From Cupriavidus necator (GTDB taxonomy: Bacteria > Pseudomonadota > Gammaproteobacteria > Burkholderiales > Burkholderiaceae): DNA of 64,000 nt. Shown here piece by piece: positions 28,338 through 37,600 of this stretch. The first letter of the stretch is position 1; every line of letters begins with the position of its first letter. The position numbers were made by a program, and so were the translations under genes. The notes under the pieces are model-generated. The model searched no databases and was not told the origin of the DNA. It saw only the letters and a program-made list of their open reading frames with translations. The stretch spans positions 372,001-436,000 of the forward strand of contig CP074386.1 of NCBI GenBank assembly GCA_022041995.1, given 5' to 3'.

Positions 28338-29546
28338 ATGCAACGGCTGACAGACGAGGAGCTGCTCGAACTCCTTAATGAGATTGAGTCGGATCACGCG
28401 GAACGCAAGGAATCGTTCAAAGGGGACGTGCCCAAGAAGGCGCGACAGGCCGTGTGCGCATTTGCAAACGATCTAGCGGGGCACAATCGGCCAGGTGTCC
28501 TATTCATCGGTGTTAAGGACAATGGGGAGCCATCTGGCCTTGACGTGACCGATGAGCTTTTGCGTGCTCTGGCCGACATGAAGACTGATGGCAATATTTT
28601 GCCCCTTCCGGCGCTCAGCGTCGAACGGCGAGAATTGAAGGGCGCGGAGGTCGCTGTGGTCACCGTCATGCCTTCCGATTCTCCTCCGGTGAAATATGAC
28701 GGGCGCATTTGGATTCGTACAGGCCCTCGTCGAGCGTTAGCAAACGCGCAGGAGGAGCGCATTCTCAACGAAAAGCGGCGCTACAAGAATCTGCCGTTTG
28801 ACATCAATCCCGTGCCCTCGGCAAAGCTTTCTGATATTTCGAAAAGCATCTTTGAGAACGAATATCTGCCTCAGGCCTTTGCTGACGACGTTCTTGAGGC
28901 TAACGGCCGTAGCTATGAAGAGCGACTTGCCTCCTGTCGGATGATCGCCTCTCCCGATGATCCCACACCGACTGTCGTCGGTCTCCTCGCTATAGGAAAG
29001 AGTCCGCAGGACTTTCTTCCTGGTGCCTATATTCAATTTCTACGAATTGATGGCTTGGAGCTCGCTGATCCAGTTATTGACGAGGAAGAGATCAGAGGCG
29101 GTATCGTGGAAGTGCTTCGGCGTGCCGAAGAGAAACTGAAAGCGCATAACAGAATTGCCATCGATATTACGGCGGCAGCCACGCACCAAGTCGAAATGCC
29201 ATATCCACAGGCAGCCTTACAACAAATTTTGTATAACGCGGTCCTGCATCGTGTTTACGAGGGAACTCATACGCCTATTCGTGTTTATTGGTTTAACGAC
29301 CGGGTTGAAATCAATAGCCCCGGTGGGCCGTACGGCAACGTGACGGTTGAAAATTTTGGACGACCTGGTGTGACGGACTACCGAAATCCAAACGTCGCAG
29401 ACGTTCTGAAGACCTTTGGTTTTATTCAGGCATTTGGGCGAGGTATAGCCACGGCGCGGCGGGCTATGCAGGCAAATGGTAATCCGGAACCCGAATTTGA
29501 AACTACTCAGACGGCTGTGGTTTGTGTGCTTCGGGGGAAATCGTGA
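28338..29546 (+). CDS. AlbA_2/Schlafen-domain protein with GHKL-like C-terminus
   Basis: About 402 residues from ATG 28338 (AGAAGGA ribosome site upstream). The N-terminal AlbA_2 (Schlafen-type) domain is seen as AERKESFKGD, VCAFANDLAGHNRPGVLFIGVKDNG and WIRTGPRRALA. The C-terminal half resembles the HATPase_c_4/RecG-like module: QAALQQILYNAVLHR, RVEINSPGGPYG, NPNVADVLKTFGFIQAFGRGI. Such proteins are annotated as putative transcriptional regulators or helicase-like. It overlaps the next gene by 4 nt (GTGA), so the two form an operon. The function is unproven; pairing with a ParA-type ATPase suggests a two-component regulatory, partition or defence module. Confidence 0.8.
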   Translation: MQRLTDEELLELLNEIESDHAERKESFKGDVPKKARQAVCAFANDLAGHNRPGVLFIGVKDNGEPSGLDVTDELLRALADMKTDGNILPLPALSVERRELKGAEVAVVTVMPSDSPPVKYDGRIWIRTGPRRALANAQEERILNEKRRYKNLPFDINPVPSAKLSDISKSIFENEYLPQAFADDVLEANGRSYEERLASCRMIASPDDPTPTVVGLLAIGKSPQDFLPGAYIQFLRIDGLELADPVIDEEEIRGGIVEVLRRAEEKLKAHNRIAIDITAAATHQVEMPYPQAALQQILYNAVLHRVYEGTHTPIRVYWFNDRVEINSPGGPYGNVTVENFGRPGVTDYRNPNVADVLKTFGFIQAFGRGIATARRAMQANGNPEPEFETTQTAVVCVLRGKS

Positions 29547-30559
29547 GTACTCCTGTACTGACCTTTTTCAACAATAAGGGTGGAGTTGGAAAGACCTCGC
29601 TCATCTACCATCTTGCGTGGATGTTCGCCAGTCTCAGAAAACGAGTGGTCGTTGCGGACTTGGACCCGCAAGCCAACTTGACGGCTGCTTTCCTAGACGA
29701 TGAAGCGATTGAGCGGCTTTGGGAAAAGCAGCAACCGGGCTCAACGATCTTTCGATGTGTTAAGCCTCTGACGGGTGTTGGTGACATTGCTCCACCAACT
29801 CTGCAACGGGTCGGAACCGACTTGTATTTGCTTCCAGGCGATGTTGCGTTGTCGAGCTTCGAGGATACTCTCTCGGGAGAGTGGCCGGCCAGCATGGGGG
29901 ATGCGAATCTATATCGCCCAATGCGCATCCTCACTTCATTTTGGCAGGTGATGCAGATGGCTGCGGAGAAGGTTCAAGCGGATCTGATCTTAGTTGATAT
30001 TGGCCCCAATCTTGGTGCCATTAACCGATCAGTCTTGTTGGCCACAGATTATGTGGCAATTCCCCTTGGCGCTGACCTTTTTTCCTTACAAGGGCTAAAT
30101 AACTTGGGCCCGACACTGAGGAGTTGGAAGGGGCTTTGGAAAAAGCGACTTGATAATTGGGATTTTAGTGCGGACATGGAGGCGCATCCGGATTTTCGTC
30201 TGCCTAAAGGTAATATGCTGCCGATCGGATATTTGTGCCAACAGCATGGCGTTCGACTTGATCGCCCAGTAAGAGCGTATGATAAATGGGTACAGCGAAT
30301 TCCTGCGGTTTATAGGAAGGCGGTGCTGCAGGAAGAGCCAGTCCTGGGTATGAAGCAAGAAGATGACCCGTATTGCCTGGCGACCATTAGACACTACCGC
30401 AGTCTTATCCCCCTCGGTCAAGAGAATCGTAAGCCTATCTTCAATCTTACTTCTGCTGACGGCGCTATTGGTAGTCATGCTAATGCGGTGCAGGATGCAA
30501 AAAAGGATTTCAAGCGTCTAGCAATAAAAATTGCAGACCGAATCGATTTACGGCTCTGA
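29543..30559 (+). CDS. ParA-family (AAA_31) ATPase
   Basis: A 338-residue ParA/MinD-type ATPase starting at GTG 29543, preceded by a GGGGGAAA ribosome site inside the upstream gene. The deviant Walker A with the signature lysine is FFNNKGGVGKTS (about residues 8-19); switch/Walker A' is VVADLDPQANLT; Walker B is LILVDIGPNLGAINR. It lacks an obvious ParB partner and has no N-terminal HTH. A strong terminator follows at 30572-30600, closing a two-gene unit with the AlbA_2 gene. Base composition is lower in GC than the effector genes, consistent with independent acquisition. Confidence 0.85.
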   Translation: MSTPVLTFFNNKGGVGKTSLIYHLAWMFASLRKRVVVADLDPQANLTAAFLDDEAIERLWEKQQPGSTIFRCVKPLTGVGDIAPPTLQRVGTDLYLLPGDVALSSFEDTLSGEWPASMGDANLYRPMRILTSFWQVMQMAAEKVQADLILVDIGPNLGAINRSVLLATDYVAIPLGADLFSLQGLNNLGPTLRSWKGLWKKRLDNWDFSADMEAHPDFRLPKGNMLPIGYLCQQHGVRLDRPVRAYDKWVQRIPAVYRKAVLQEEPVLGMKQEDDPYCLATIRHYRSLIPLGQENRKPIFNLTSADGAIGSHANAVQDAKKDFKRLAIKIADRIDLRL

Positions 30560-30571
30560 ATAACCGAGCAG

Positions 30572-30600
30572 AAAACGGCGCCAACGCGCGCCGTTTTTTT
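30572..30600 (+). terminator. Rho-independent terminator of the AlbA_2-parA operon
   Basis: Perfect 10-bp stem (AAAACGGCGC at 30572-30581 and GCGCCGTTTT at 30588-30597) with a 6-nt loop and a run of seven Ts. Confidence 0.92.
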
Positions 30601-30742
30601 AGGAAGGAGCTCCCGCATCTGACGGCTTGGCGAGCACGCGTAGGCGCCCGCCCTTATCAGGAAGTTCCGGTAGCCGTCGGTTATCCCGGCGTCAATAGCG
30701 AGGGGCGGTCACCTTGTGATAGCGGATTCCCCGTATCTTGGT

Positions 30743-31078
30743 ATGCCCCCTATTGAGCGCGATTACCAGGACTTGAAACAAGACCTCGGTCTTGGTCACT
30801 ATGAAGGTCGGGGCTGGCGCGGATTCCACCATCATGCGACGCTGAGTATCGCAGCCTACGGCTTCCTGATGGCCGAACGACTCGCTGCGGTGAAGTCCGA
30901 AGAGAATAAAAAAACTTCCTCGAACGCCAGATACCTGCGCTTCCCGCTGATTACATCCCCCGGGGCAGCCCTGCGCGCGCAGCGGCACGTGACTAATTCA
31001 ATCACCACACTCCGTCATCAACTCAGTTTCCACCTGATCCGCGGCCTTGGCCTTTGCCCATGTTGCGCGTCTGGCTGA
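30743..31078 (+). pseudogene. IS701-family transposase, C-terminal fragment
   Basis: About 110 residues: PIERDYQDLKQDLGLGHYEG, RGWRGFHHHATLSIAAYGFL and the Cys-containing tail LGLCPCCASG. These are the E-containing end of an IS701 DDE transposase. Everything upstream of the glutamate region is missing. Confidence 0.75.
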
Positions 31079-31093
31079 TCGATCACATTTATG

Positions 31094-31119
31094 ACACAGT
31101 AAGACTAGTGATACAGTGT
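31094..31119. promoter_or_regulatory. 26-bp imperfect palindrome upstream of a small ORF
   Basis: Centred on ACTAGT with outer arms ACACAGTA and TACAGTGT. It lies 9 nt before the candidate start at 31129. An operator role is inferred. Confidence 0.35.
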
Positions 31120-31128
31120 AATTTCGCC

Positions 31129-31371
31129 ATGGCGCAATACCTCTGCATCGCCGTGCGAGCGCTCGGCGTCGGCGCCATCATTGTGATCATCGCCGCCGTC
31201 TCACGGCAATTCTATCTGCAAGTCGCCGCGGAAGCTGACTTAGCCGGCGCGGATGAGGAACCTGCGGCGATGATGTTGATCCGCTGCGAGACGATGCATC
31301 ACCGCCTGCAGAATCGGCACAGGCCCGCGGACACGGCGGATGCTGACGAGCGCGCCACGCGCTCGTTGTAG
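31129..31371 (+). CDS. Small hypothetical membrane-associated protein
   Basis: An 80-residue ORF (ATG 31129) with one hydrophobic segment (ALGVGAIIVIIAAVS, about residues 11-25) followed by a charged soluble tail ending ADERATRSL. One N-terminal membrane anchor is likely. No ribosome site is clear and no family is recognised. Its 3' half is repeated in inverted orientation at about 57793-57929, where it is cut at the boundary with ISAzo13. Confidence 0.35.
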   Translation: MAQYLCIAVRALGVGAIIVIIAAVSRQFYLQVAAEADLAGADEEPAAMMLIRCETMHHRLQNRHRPADTADADERATRSL

Positions 31372-31983
31372 GGAGTCTTGAGTCGGAGAGCGTCTGATCA
31401 GTCCAGCAGCTCACGCTGCCTGCGTGAAGCTGGCGGGCTGTCCACTTCCGGAGGCAAGCGCTGAGGCAGATGGACTTGGTTCGTTTCCGTTTTGACGACC
31501 TGGACTCGCCTGGGCGCAAACGTTACCTACCGCCTTGCTTCCACGCTGGAAAAAGCCTTCCTGCCGACAGCGAGCGCAATGCGCCTGTGCATGTAGGCGG
31601 CCAGGCAGCGCCAGGCCCCACGGCGCCTTGGAGCGCAAGCAAAAGAAAGCCCGCTGCAATGGCGGGCACGAATCCCTTGAGGAGAAAGGGAGGAGACGGA
31701 CGTAGTATAAACCCTTATGAAAACTCTTGCAGACCCTGCTTGTGGCGGGGAGCGGTCTGCCAGCCATTTTTCCCCGACACGAAGCGAACGCGTTGATATA
31801 CGCTCACCAAAAGCCCGCTTCCAAGGTATAGGAACCGGACTTGGAAACCTGAGGCGCCTTCCGGCCTGGCATGCGACAGCAGCAGATGAGCGGTGGCCAA
31901 TCTGTAATTTCATGACCTCGAAATTACGTCTGTCGCGGCGGCTACTGTATCGTGCTGTGAATTGGGTCGCAACGGTCGGGTCT
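31372..31983. other. Intergenic part of arm B, no gene recognised
   Basis: Repeated at about 57188-57792. No supportable CDS; it holds the minus-strand terminator listed separately. Confidence 0.4.
31641..31667 (-). terminator. Rho-independent terminator (arm B)
   Basis: On the minus strand GCCCGC, a 7-nt loop, GCGGGC, then TTTCTTTT. Mirror of the copy at 57505-57530. Confidence 0.75.
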
Positions 31984-33418
31984 GGAGATAAAGTCAAATC
32001 TGGTGTACGAAGGTTGATCGTGGCCGGTCGTCAGGCGACGAGTTTCTGCTGATCCGGCGGATTGTCTTGCGCCGGCGCACCGTCCTTGAAGGGGATGCCC
32101 TTCAGGAGCAGTTCGATATGTTCGGCACCGTTGATGCGGCGCCAGGTTTTCTCGGCTTCCTCGATCAGCTTGAAGGCCAAGCCAAGGAAGGTCGCTCGTG
32201 ACACACAATTTCGCGTGCGCGTCGTGCGGTGACGCACAGTCGCGAAGGTCGACTCAATCGCGTTCGTCGTGCGAATGTGCTGCCAGTGCTCGGCCGGGAA
32301 GTCGTAGAACGTCAACAGGGTGTCTCGATCTTTGGTGAGCACGCCGGCGGCCTTGGGGTACTTGGCACCGTAGATCGTCACAAAGCGATCGAAGGCAGCA
32401 AAGGCATCTGCGCGGGTGGCCGCCATCCAAATCGCCTGCAGATCTGCCTTGGCGCGGCCGTGCTGGGATTTTGGCAAGGCGTTCAGGACATTGCCCATCT
32501 TGTGGAACCAGCAACGCTGGGCGCGCGTGGCTGGGAACACCTCCTCCAGGGCAGCCCAGAATCCCATGGCGCCATCGCCGACCGCCGCCAGCGGGCCAGC
32601 CTGCAGGCCGCGGGATTTCAGATCCAACAGTACTTCCGCCCACGATGCCTTCGATTCCCGATAGCCGTCACCGATCGCCACGCGCTCCTTCCTGCCGTCG
32701 GGCGTGACGCCGATGATCACCAGCAGGCATTGCCCGTCCGAGCCCTCGCTGCGCAGACCCGTGTGGATGCCGTCCACCCACCAATACACATAGCGCGCCG
32801 CCGACAGATCACGCTGATTCCAGCGTGCATGCTCGTCTGCCCACTGCGCCTTCAATCGGCTCACCACGTTGGCCGATAGCCCTTTGGCATCTTCGCCCAG
32901 CAGCACCGACAGCGCCTCGCTCATGTCGCCTGTCGAGATTCCCTTCAGATACAGCCAGGGCAGCGCCGCACTCACCCGTGGTGACTTCCTCACATATGGC
33001 GGCACGATCGCCGAGTTGAACTTCACGCCAGACCCGGACCGGTCGCGCACCTTGGGCACCTTCACGGCAATCGGTCCGGCACCCGTCAGCACCTCTCGCT
33101 CCGGGAGGTAGCCATTGCGAACCACGGCGCGCTGGCCGCTCAAGGTCTTGACGTTACTGAACTGCTCAAGCAGCTCTGCCAGCTCCACTTCAATCGCCTC
33201 CTGGATGACCCGCCGGGCCCCGCGCCTGATCAGCTCCTCGAGCCCAAGCCCGATTTCCGATAGACCGACTGCTTCTTTACATTTATCCTTGCTCATGGTG
33301 GAGTTTTCTTGTGTGCTGGTTTCCGATCTCGACAATCAGATTCTCAGCGGAAAGCTCCACCGCCCTCTACTCCGCGCCTCAAATTCCCCGCCCGTACACC
33401 ACTTTCGACTTTAGCTCC
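31984..33418. mobile_element. IS256-family element, arm B
   Basis: Imperfect terminal repeats of about 25 bp (GGAGATAAAGTC...TGGTGTACG and the inverse of GGAGCTAAAGTC...TGGTGTACG) bound an intact transposase. No target duplication was found. The right end lies 38 nt upstream of the PIP box. Confidence 0.8.
32031..33335 (-). CDS. IS256-family transposase (arm B)
   Basis: Mutator/IS256-type DDE transposase of 434 codons. The more likely start is the ATG of MSKDKCKEAVG at 33296. Catalytic residues are readable in WWVDGIHTGLR (D), AAVGDGAMGFW (D) and RTTNAIESTFATVRHRT (E), with the family C/H motif RCWFHKMGNVL. The frame is intact and matches the protein at 55836-57140. Confidence 0.92.
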   Translation of the reverse strand: MSRSETSTQENSTMSKDKCKEAVGLSEIGLGLEELIRRGARRVIQEAIEVELAELLEQFSNVKTLSGQRAVVRNGYLPEREVLTGAGPIAVKVPKVRDRSGSGVKFNSAIVPPYVRKSPRVSAALPWLYLKGISTGDMSEALSVLLGEDAKGLSANVVSRLKAQWADEHARWNQRDLSAARYVYWWVDGIHTGLRSEGSDGQCLLVIIGVTPDGRKERVAIGDGYRESKASWAEVLLDLKSRGLQAGPLAAVGDGAMGFWAALEEVFPATRAQRCWFHKMGNVLNALPKSQHGRAKADLQAIWMAATRADAFAAFDRFVTIYGAKYPKAAGVLTKDRDTLLTFYDFPAEHWQHIRTTNAIESTFATVRHRTTRTRNCVSRATFLGLAFKLIEEAEKTWRRINGAEHIELLLKGIPFKDGAPAQDNPPDQQKLVA

Positions 33419-33456
33419 GAACCGTCGCATTCCCGCATGAAACGGCATTGATCCGT

Positions 33457-33519
33457 TTCGCGCCAGCGCACATTTTTTCGCGGTGATCGAGCGACGTTGA
33501 CGCTGTAGGTCCGTACAGT
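33457..33519 (+). promoter_or_regulatory. PIP/hrpII box and -10 for XopAI-like copy B
   Basis: TTCGC at 33457-33461, 15 nt, TTCGC at 33477-33481, then 32 nt and TACAGT at 33514-33519 (fits YANNRT). The ATG is 31 nt downstream of the -10. A complete plant-inducible promoter. Confidence 0.88.
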
Positions 33520-33550
33520 CGAGGAAATTCACTACCGGTATTCAATTGTC

Positions 33551-34260
33551 ATGGGCGGCTGCATTTCTAAGCGTGGTGGAGCGCGAGCTTCAAGCGACTA
33601 TGGTTCCGATGGGTATGAGTCGGACGTTGAGGCGAAAAGAGCTAAGCCTGGATCTTCGCGATCACCATATTCAAATGAGACCTTGAATGGTCTGGTGCCA
33701 TTTGCCAAACGGGTCTATCAGGAGAGCGTTCTTTGGCATGGAACCAAGCGCGAACACGTGTCATCTCTTCGCAGAAATGGCTTCGTGAACGAGCGTAAAG
33801 GGAGTGGAGCCACAGATGGCGGAAGCGCAAATTTCCTGATGAATTTCAGTAGCTCTGGTGTGACTGCTTCGGGCGAACACCACTACTTGTCATCTGATCG
33901 AGAGATGGCGAAGGAGTTTGCCATGTTTGCCGACGCTGACCAGCCGGCGGTGGTGCGAACGATCGGCGTTGGGAACAACTTTCATTTGGAGGAAGACCCC
34001 TATACTGGCGACCCTGCCAGACCCCGGGCACGGCAGAGCAAGCGCACGCCTTGCTGAGTTGTTGCAACATAACACGACAAGAGAAGTGCCTGTACAGCGC
34101 CGTCGAGGCACTGGTAAAGCGGTCGAATTTTTCACCGAATGATGCTGAAAGTAACATCGAATACGCTCGGCTGTCTCTGAACACTGTGCAGACCCACGAC
34201 AAAGCCTTGAAGTTGCAGTTCGGTGCGAGCCGGTGCACGCGAGGTGACGGCTTGCTGTGA
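33551..34260 (+). pseudogene. XopAI/HopO1-like ADP-ribosyltransferase effector, copy B (C-terminal frameshifts)
   Basis: Same gene as copies A and C, but position 64 is glycine, giving the canonical H-G-T of ADP-ribosyltransferases (VLWHGTKREHVSSLRRNGF). MGGCISK at the start predicts myristoylation. The first frame stops after 168 residues (34057). The C-terminal continuation is split over two further frames (ARLAELLQHNTTREVP, then EALVKRSNFSPNDAESN to 34260), so the native protein would have been about 235 residues. A 168-residue product is still possible from the intact promoter and start. Of the three copies this one best preserves the catalytic core. Confidence 0.65.
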
Positions 34261-34638
34261 TTCTCTCTCAGGTTATCGAGAATCAGGACACCTTCTTGCC
34301 TGCGTGCCAAAACGACGTCCACCGATGGCATCTTGCAGCGTCGTCGCGACGCCCTCAGTATGACGCTGGCAAGATGCCAAACACTCCAATGCGATATCCC
34401 AACTGTGCTTGTCCATCTCCGCTCTTGATCGACACCGCCAGCATGAGATGCGCCCGTCTTGTTTCCTCAAGAGTCCGGATTGTCCCCCCGTAATGGCTGT
34501 TGAGTTGGGGCTTACTCGTCCTGATTCCACTATCCCGACATAGCCGCTTGTTTCAACGGTCTACCCGCCCGATCCGATGACAACGGCCGGAGCTATTTTA
34601 ACAGCCTGCCAGGTAACTACTGGAGAAGGGGCATAGCT
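34261..34638. other. Intergenic between XopAI-like and SKWP genes (copy B)
   Basis: No supportable gene. GGAGAAGGGG at 34622-34631 is the SKWP ribosome site. No PIP box was seen here. Confidence 0.5.
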
Positions 34639-37600
34639 ATGAGAATTGGCAGCCCGGCGAGTCCGGACGCTGGTGGCGATCAGAAGATTGACGAGGCTGC
34701 ACCCGGACAGTCCCCGACTTCGCGGCCCGAACCTGCGTCCCGGAGGACAGACACGGTCCTTGACACGTTGCCGCGGCGGGAAGACCTGGCAGCGCGTCGC
34801 CAGCAGCGCAGGATGCAGCCTTATTCCGGACCTCAACGGCAAAGGGCATTCGCTTCACGGCCACAGGGGACGAGGATACTGCCGGACATCCGTTGCGCGC
34901 TTTGCCGAGTAGCGGGAGGCCTGTGTCAGACCGAGCAGCGGACGATGCACCCCGCAGGGCCCAGTCGTCGTGGCCGCCCAGCACGCGCAACCTGCCGGAC
35001 CAGCAGCTGCGGTCAACCCTTGCTGCAAGCGGGATGGAGAGGTATCAGATCGCCGCGGCGGCGCCATCGCGCAAGCGACCGGCCCGCGATGCGATTGAAG
35101 CGCTGGATGAAAGGCACCACTCGAGGATGCGCATCGAGCCGAGCGAACCACAGCGCCGCAGCCGGAATCTGGGGAGAGTCCTGACGTATCCTGAACACGA
35201 GTTCGGCCGGCAGCTCAGGAACCAACGGTATGCGCAGCAGCAAGTGCTTTCCGGCAACGCGAAGGATGCCGATTTCCCTGAACTTGCCATCCGGATGGCA
35301 AGGGAGAACGTGCTGGCACAGCGCAACGGCTACGGGCAGGCACTGGTCTTTCTGCGCCCAGACTATGCCGGCGACAACCTGCACTTCCTGAACTGGTATT
35401 TGCAGAAACTGCAGGTCAGGAACAAGGTCAGGAACATACCGCCTGCGCGGGCCAACGACGTTCGCGAGGCGGTTGAACTGGCGGCGCACTATCTTGTGGA
35501 CACCGACTGGTGCCGGGGCGCGCCGGCTGCAAGCTACGTGCATTTCGCCAACAAGCTTAGCAAGCATGCCGACAGCGAGATCTGCCGGCTAGCGCTGCGA
35601 AGCATCGCGACCGAACTGCTGAGGCCGGGCGCGCTGCACAGGCTGAACGGACGGCAAGCCGCCATGCTGTGCAATGCGCTGTCCAAGGCGCCGGAGCGCC
35701 CGGCGTGCTGCGATGCGGTGTCCGGTCTTGTCAGGCATCTTCGATTGCGTGGTCTGATCCCGACGCTGAACGCACAGGATATGTCAAATCTGCTCAATGC
35801 CCTGAGCAAGTGGCCCTACGATGGCAGGGTCAGGGAGAACGCACTGGAGCTGGCCAGGCGCGTTGCGGCAGACGCGCCGCTGCGCGAGTCGATGAATGCG
35901 CAGGCGGTGGCCAACGCGCTCAACGCTCTCTCGAAGTGGCCTGACGAAGCCGATGCGCGTCAGGCGGTGCTGCCGCTGGCCGGACGCGTGGCATCGGATG
36001 CGGGGCTGCGCCAGCGGATGGACGGGCAGCATGTTGCCAACGCGCTCAATGCATTCTCAAAGTGGCCGGCGTCGCATCGGGCCAGCGAGGCGGTACGGTG
36101 CCTGGCCCGGCGCCTCACATCGGAACCCCAGCTGTGCCAGTCGATGGAGGCGTGGGAGGTGGCCACCGCGCTCAATGCGCTCTCGAAGTGGCCGGACCAG
36201 GCCAAGGCCCGCGACGCCGCGCTGCGGCTGGCCGAGCGCGTTAGCTCGGAACCCCAGCTGTGCCAGTCGATGGAGGCGCAGGCAGTGGCCACCGCGCTCA
36301 ATGCGCTCTCGAAGTGGCCGGACCAGGCCAAGGCCCGCGACGCCGCGCTGCGGCTGGCCGAGCGCGTTAGCTCGGAACCCCAGCTGTGCCAGTCGATGGA
36401 GGCGAAACATGTGTCCAATGCCCTGAACGCGCTCTCGAAGTGGCCGGACAAGGAAGAGGCTCGTAAGGCGGCGCTGCGGCTGGCCGAGCGCGTTAGCTCG
36501 GAACCCCAGCTGTGCCAGTCGATGGAGGCGCAGGCCGTGGCCAACGCCCTGAACGCGTTCTCGAAGTGGCCGGACGCGGACGAGGCAAGCGCCGCGGCGC
36601 TGGCGCTTGCCGATCGTCTGACCTCGGAGGCTGAGGGCAATGCGCGGCTGCGCCAGTCGATGGATGCGCGGGAGGTGACCAACGCGCTCAATGCGCTTTC
36701 GAAGTGGCCGGACAAGGAAGAGGCTCGTGAGGCGGCGCTGCGGCTGGCCGAGCGCGTTAGCTCGGAACCCCAGCTGTGCCAGTCGATGGAGGCGAAACAT
36801 GTGGCCAACGCCCTGAACGCGCTCTCGAAGTGGCCGGACGCGGACGAGGCCCGCGACGCGGCGCTGGTGCTGGCCGATCGCCTGACCTCGGAGGCTGAGG
36901 GCGATGCGCGGCTGCGCCAGTCGATGGGCGCGCAGGCCGTGGCCAGCACCCTCCACGCACTGTCCCGATGGCCGCAAGAAAGCGGCCTGCATGAAGCGGC
37001 GTGGTGTCTGGCGGCACGCCTGGGCTCGGCTCCGCTCGAGTGGAGCACGTTCGAATTCGGCCAGACCGGCCAGATTGCCAACGCGCTGGCGCGGCTCGGC
37101 CGGGACGAAGACGGGAACGCCGTTCTCGCACGCGATGTACTGATGGGGGTAGCGGTGCACCTGGAGTTGTATCCGGAACGCTTCGACAGCGCCGAGGGCC
37201 GCCACGTGGGTATGCTGCTCAAGGCTTTCGCCCAGCTGCGGCTGCACGACGCGCTGCGGCTGCTCGCAACGCCGGCGCTGGAGCGTGTCATGACGCTGTG
37301 TCAAGAAGGACGGCTGCGCGAAGAACCGCTGGAAAGTGTGGGCACCCTGTGCATGGGGCTGCTGCCGCTGGCGCGCAGCCCGGAGTTGCCGCGCCACCGG
37401 GTGCGCGCCCTGCAGACGTTCGACGCGCTGAAGCCAGTCGTAGAACACAAGATCGACGCGTATCTGCGCCAAGCCCCGGGCGGGGCAGGCGCTCGTGCCG
37501 GGCTGCGCCTGAAGGAGGGTGACGAAGCATGCGGTACGCGCTGTCCGGCCCTGTCACTGTATCAGGTGCTCAAGGCATACAGCGTGGTGGCCCACCAGTG

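Noticed and set aside
31527..31997. 156-codon minus-strand ORF between the small ORF and IS256 (also 57174-57761 plus)
   Set aside because: It runs through a clear terminator hairpin, is Arg/Ser-rich and starts inside the IS256 end; not a credible gene.
34257..34530. Small ORFs in the XopAI-SKWP spacer (34257-34493 plus, 34273-34530 minus)
   Set aside because: Overlapping on both strands, no ribosome site, no recognisable motif; treated as non-coding.
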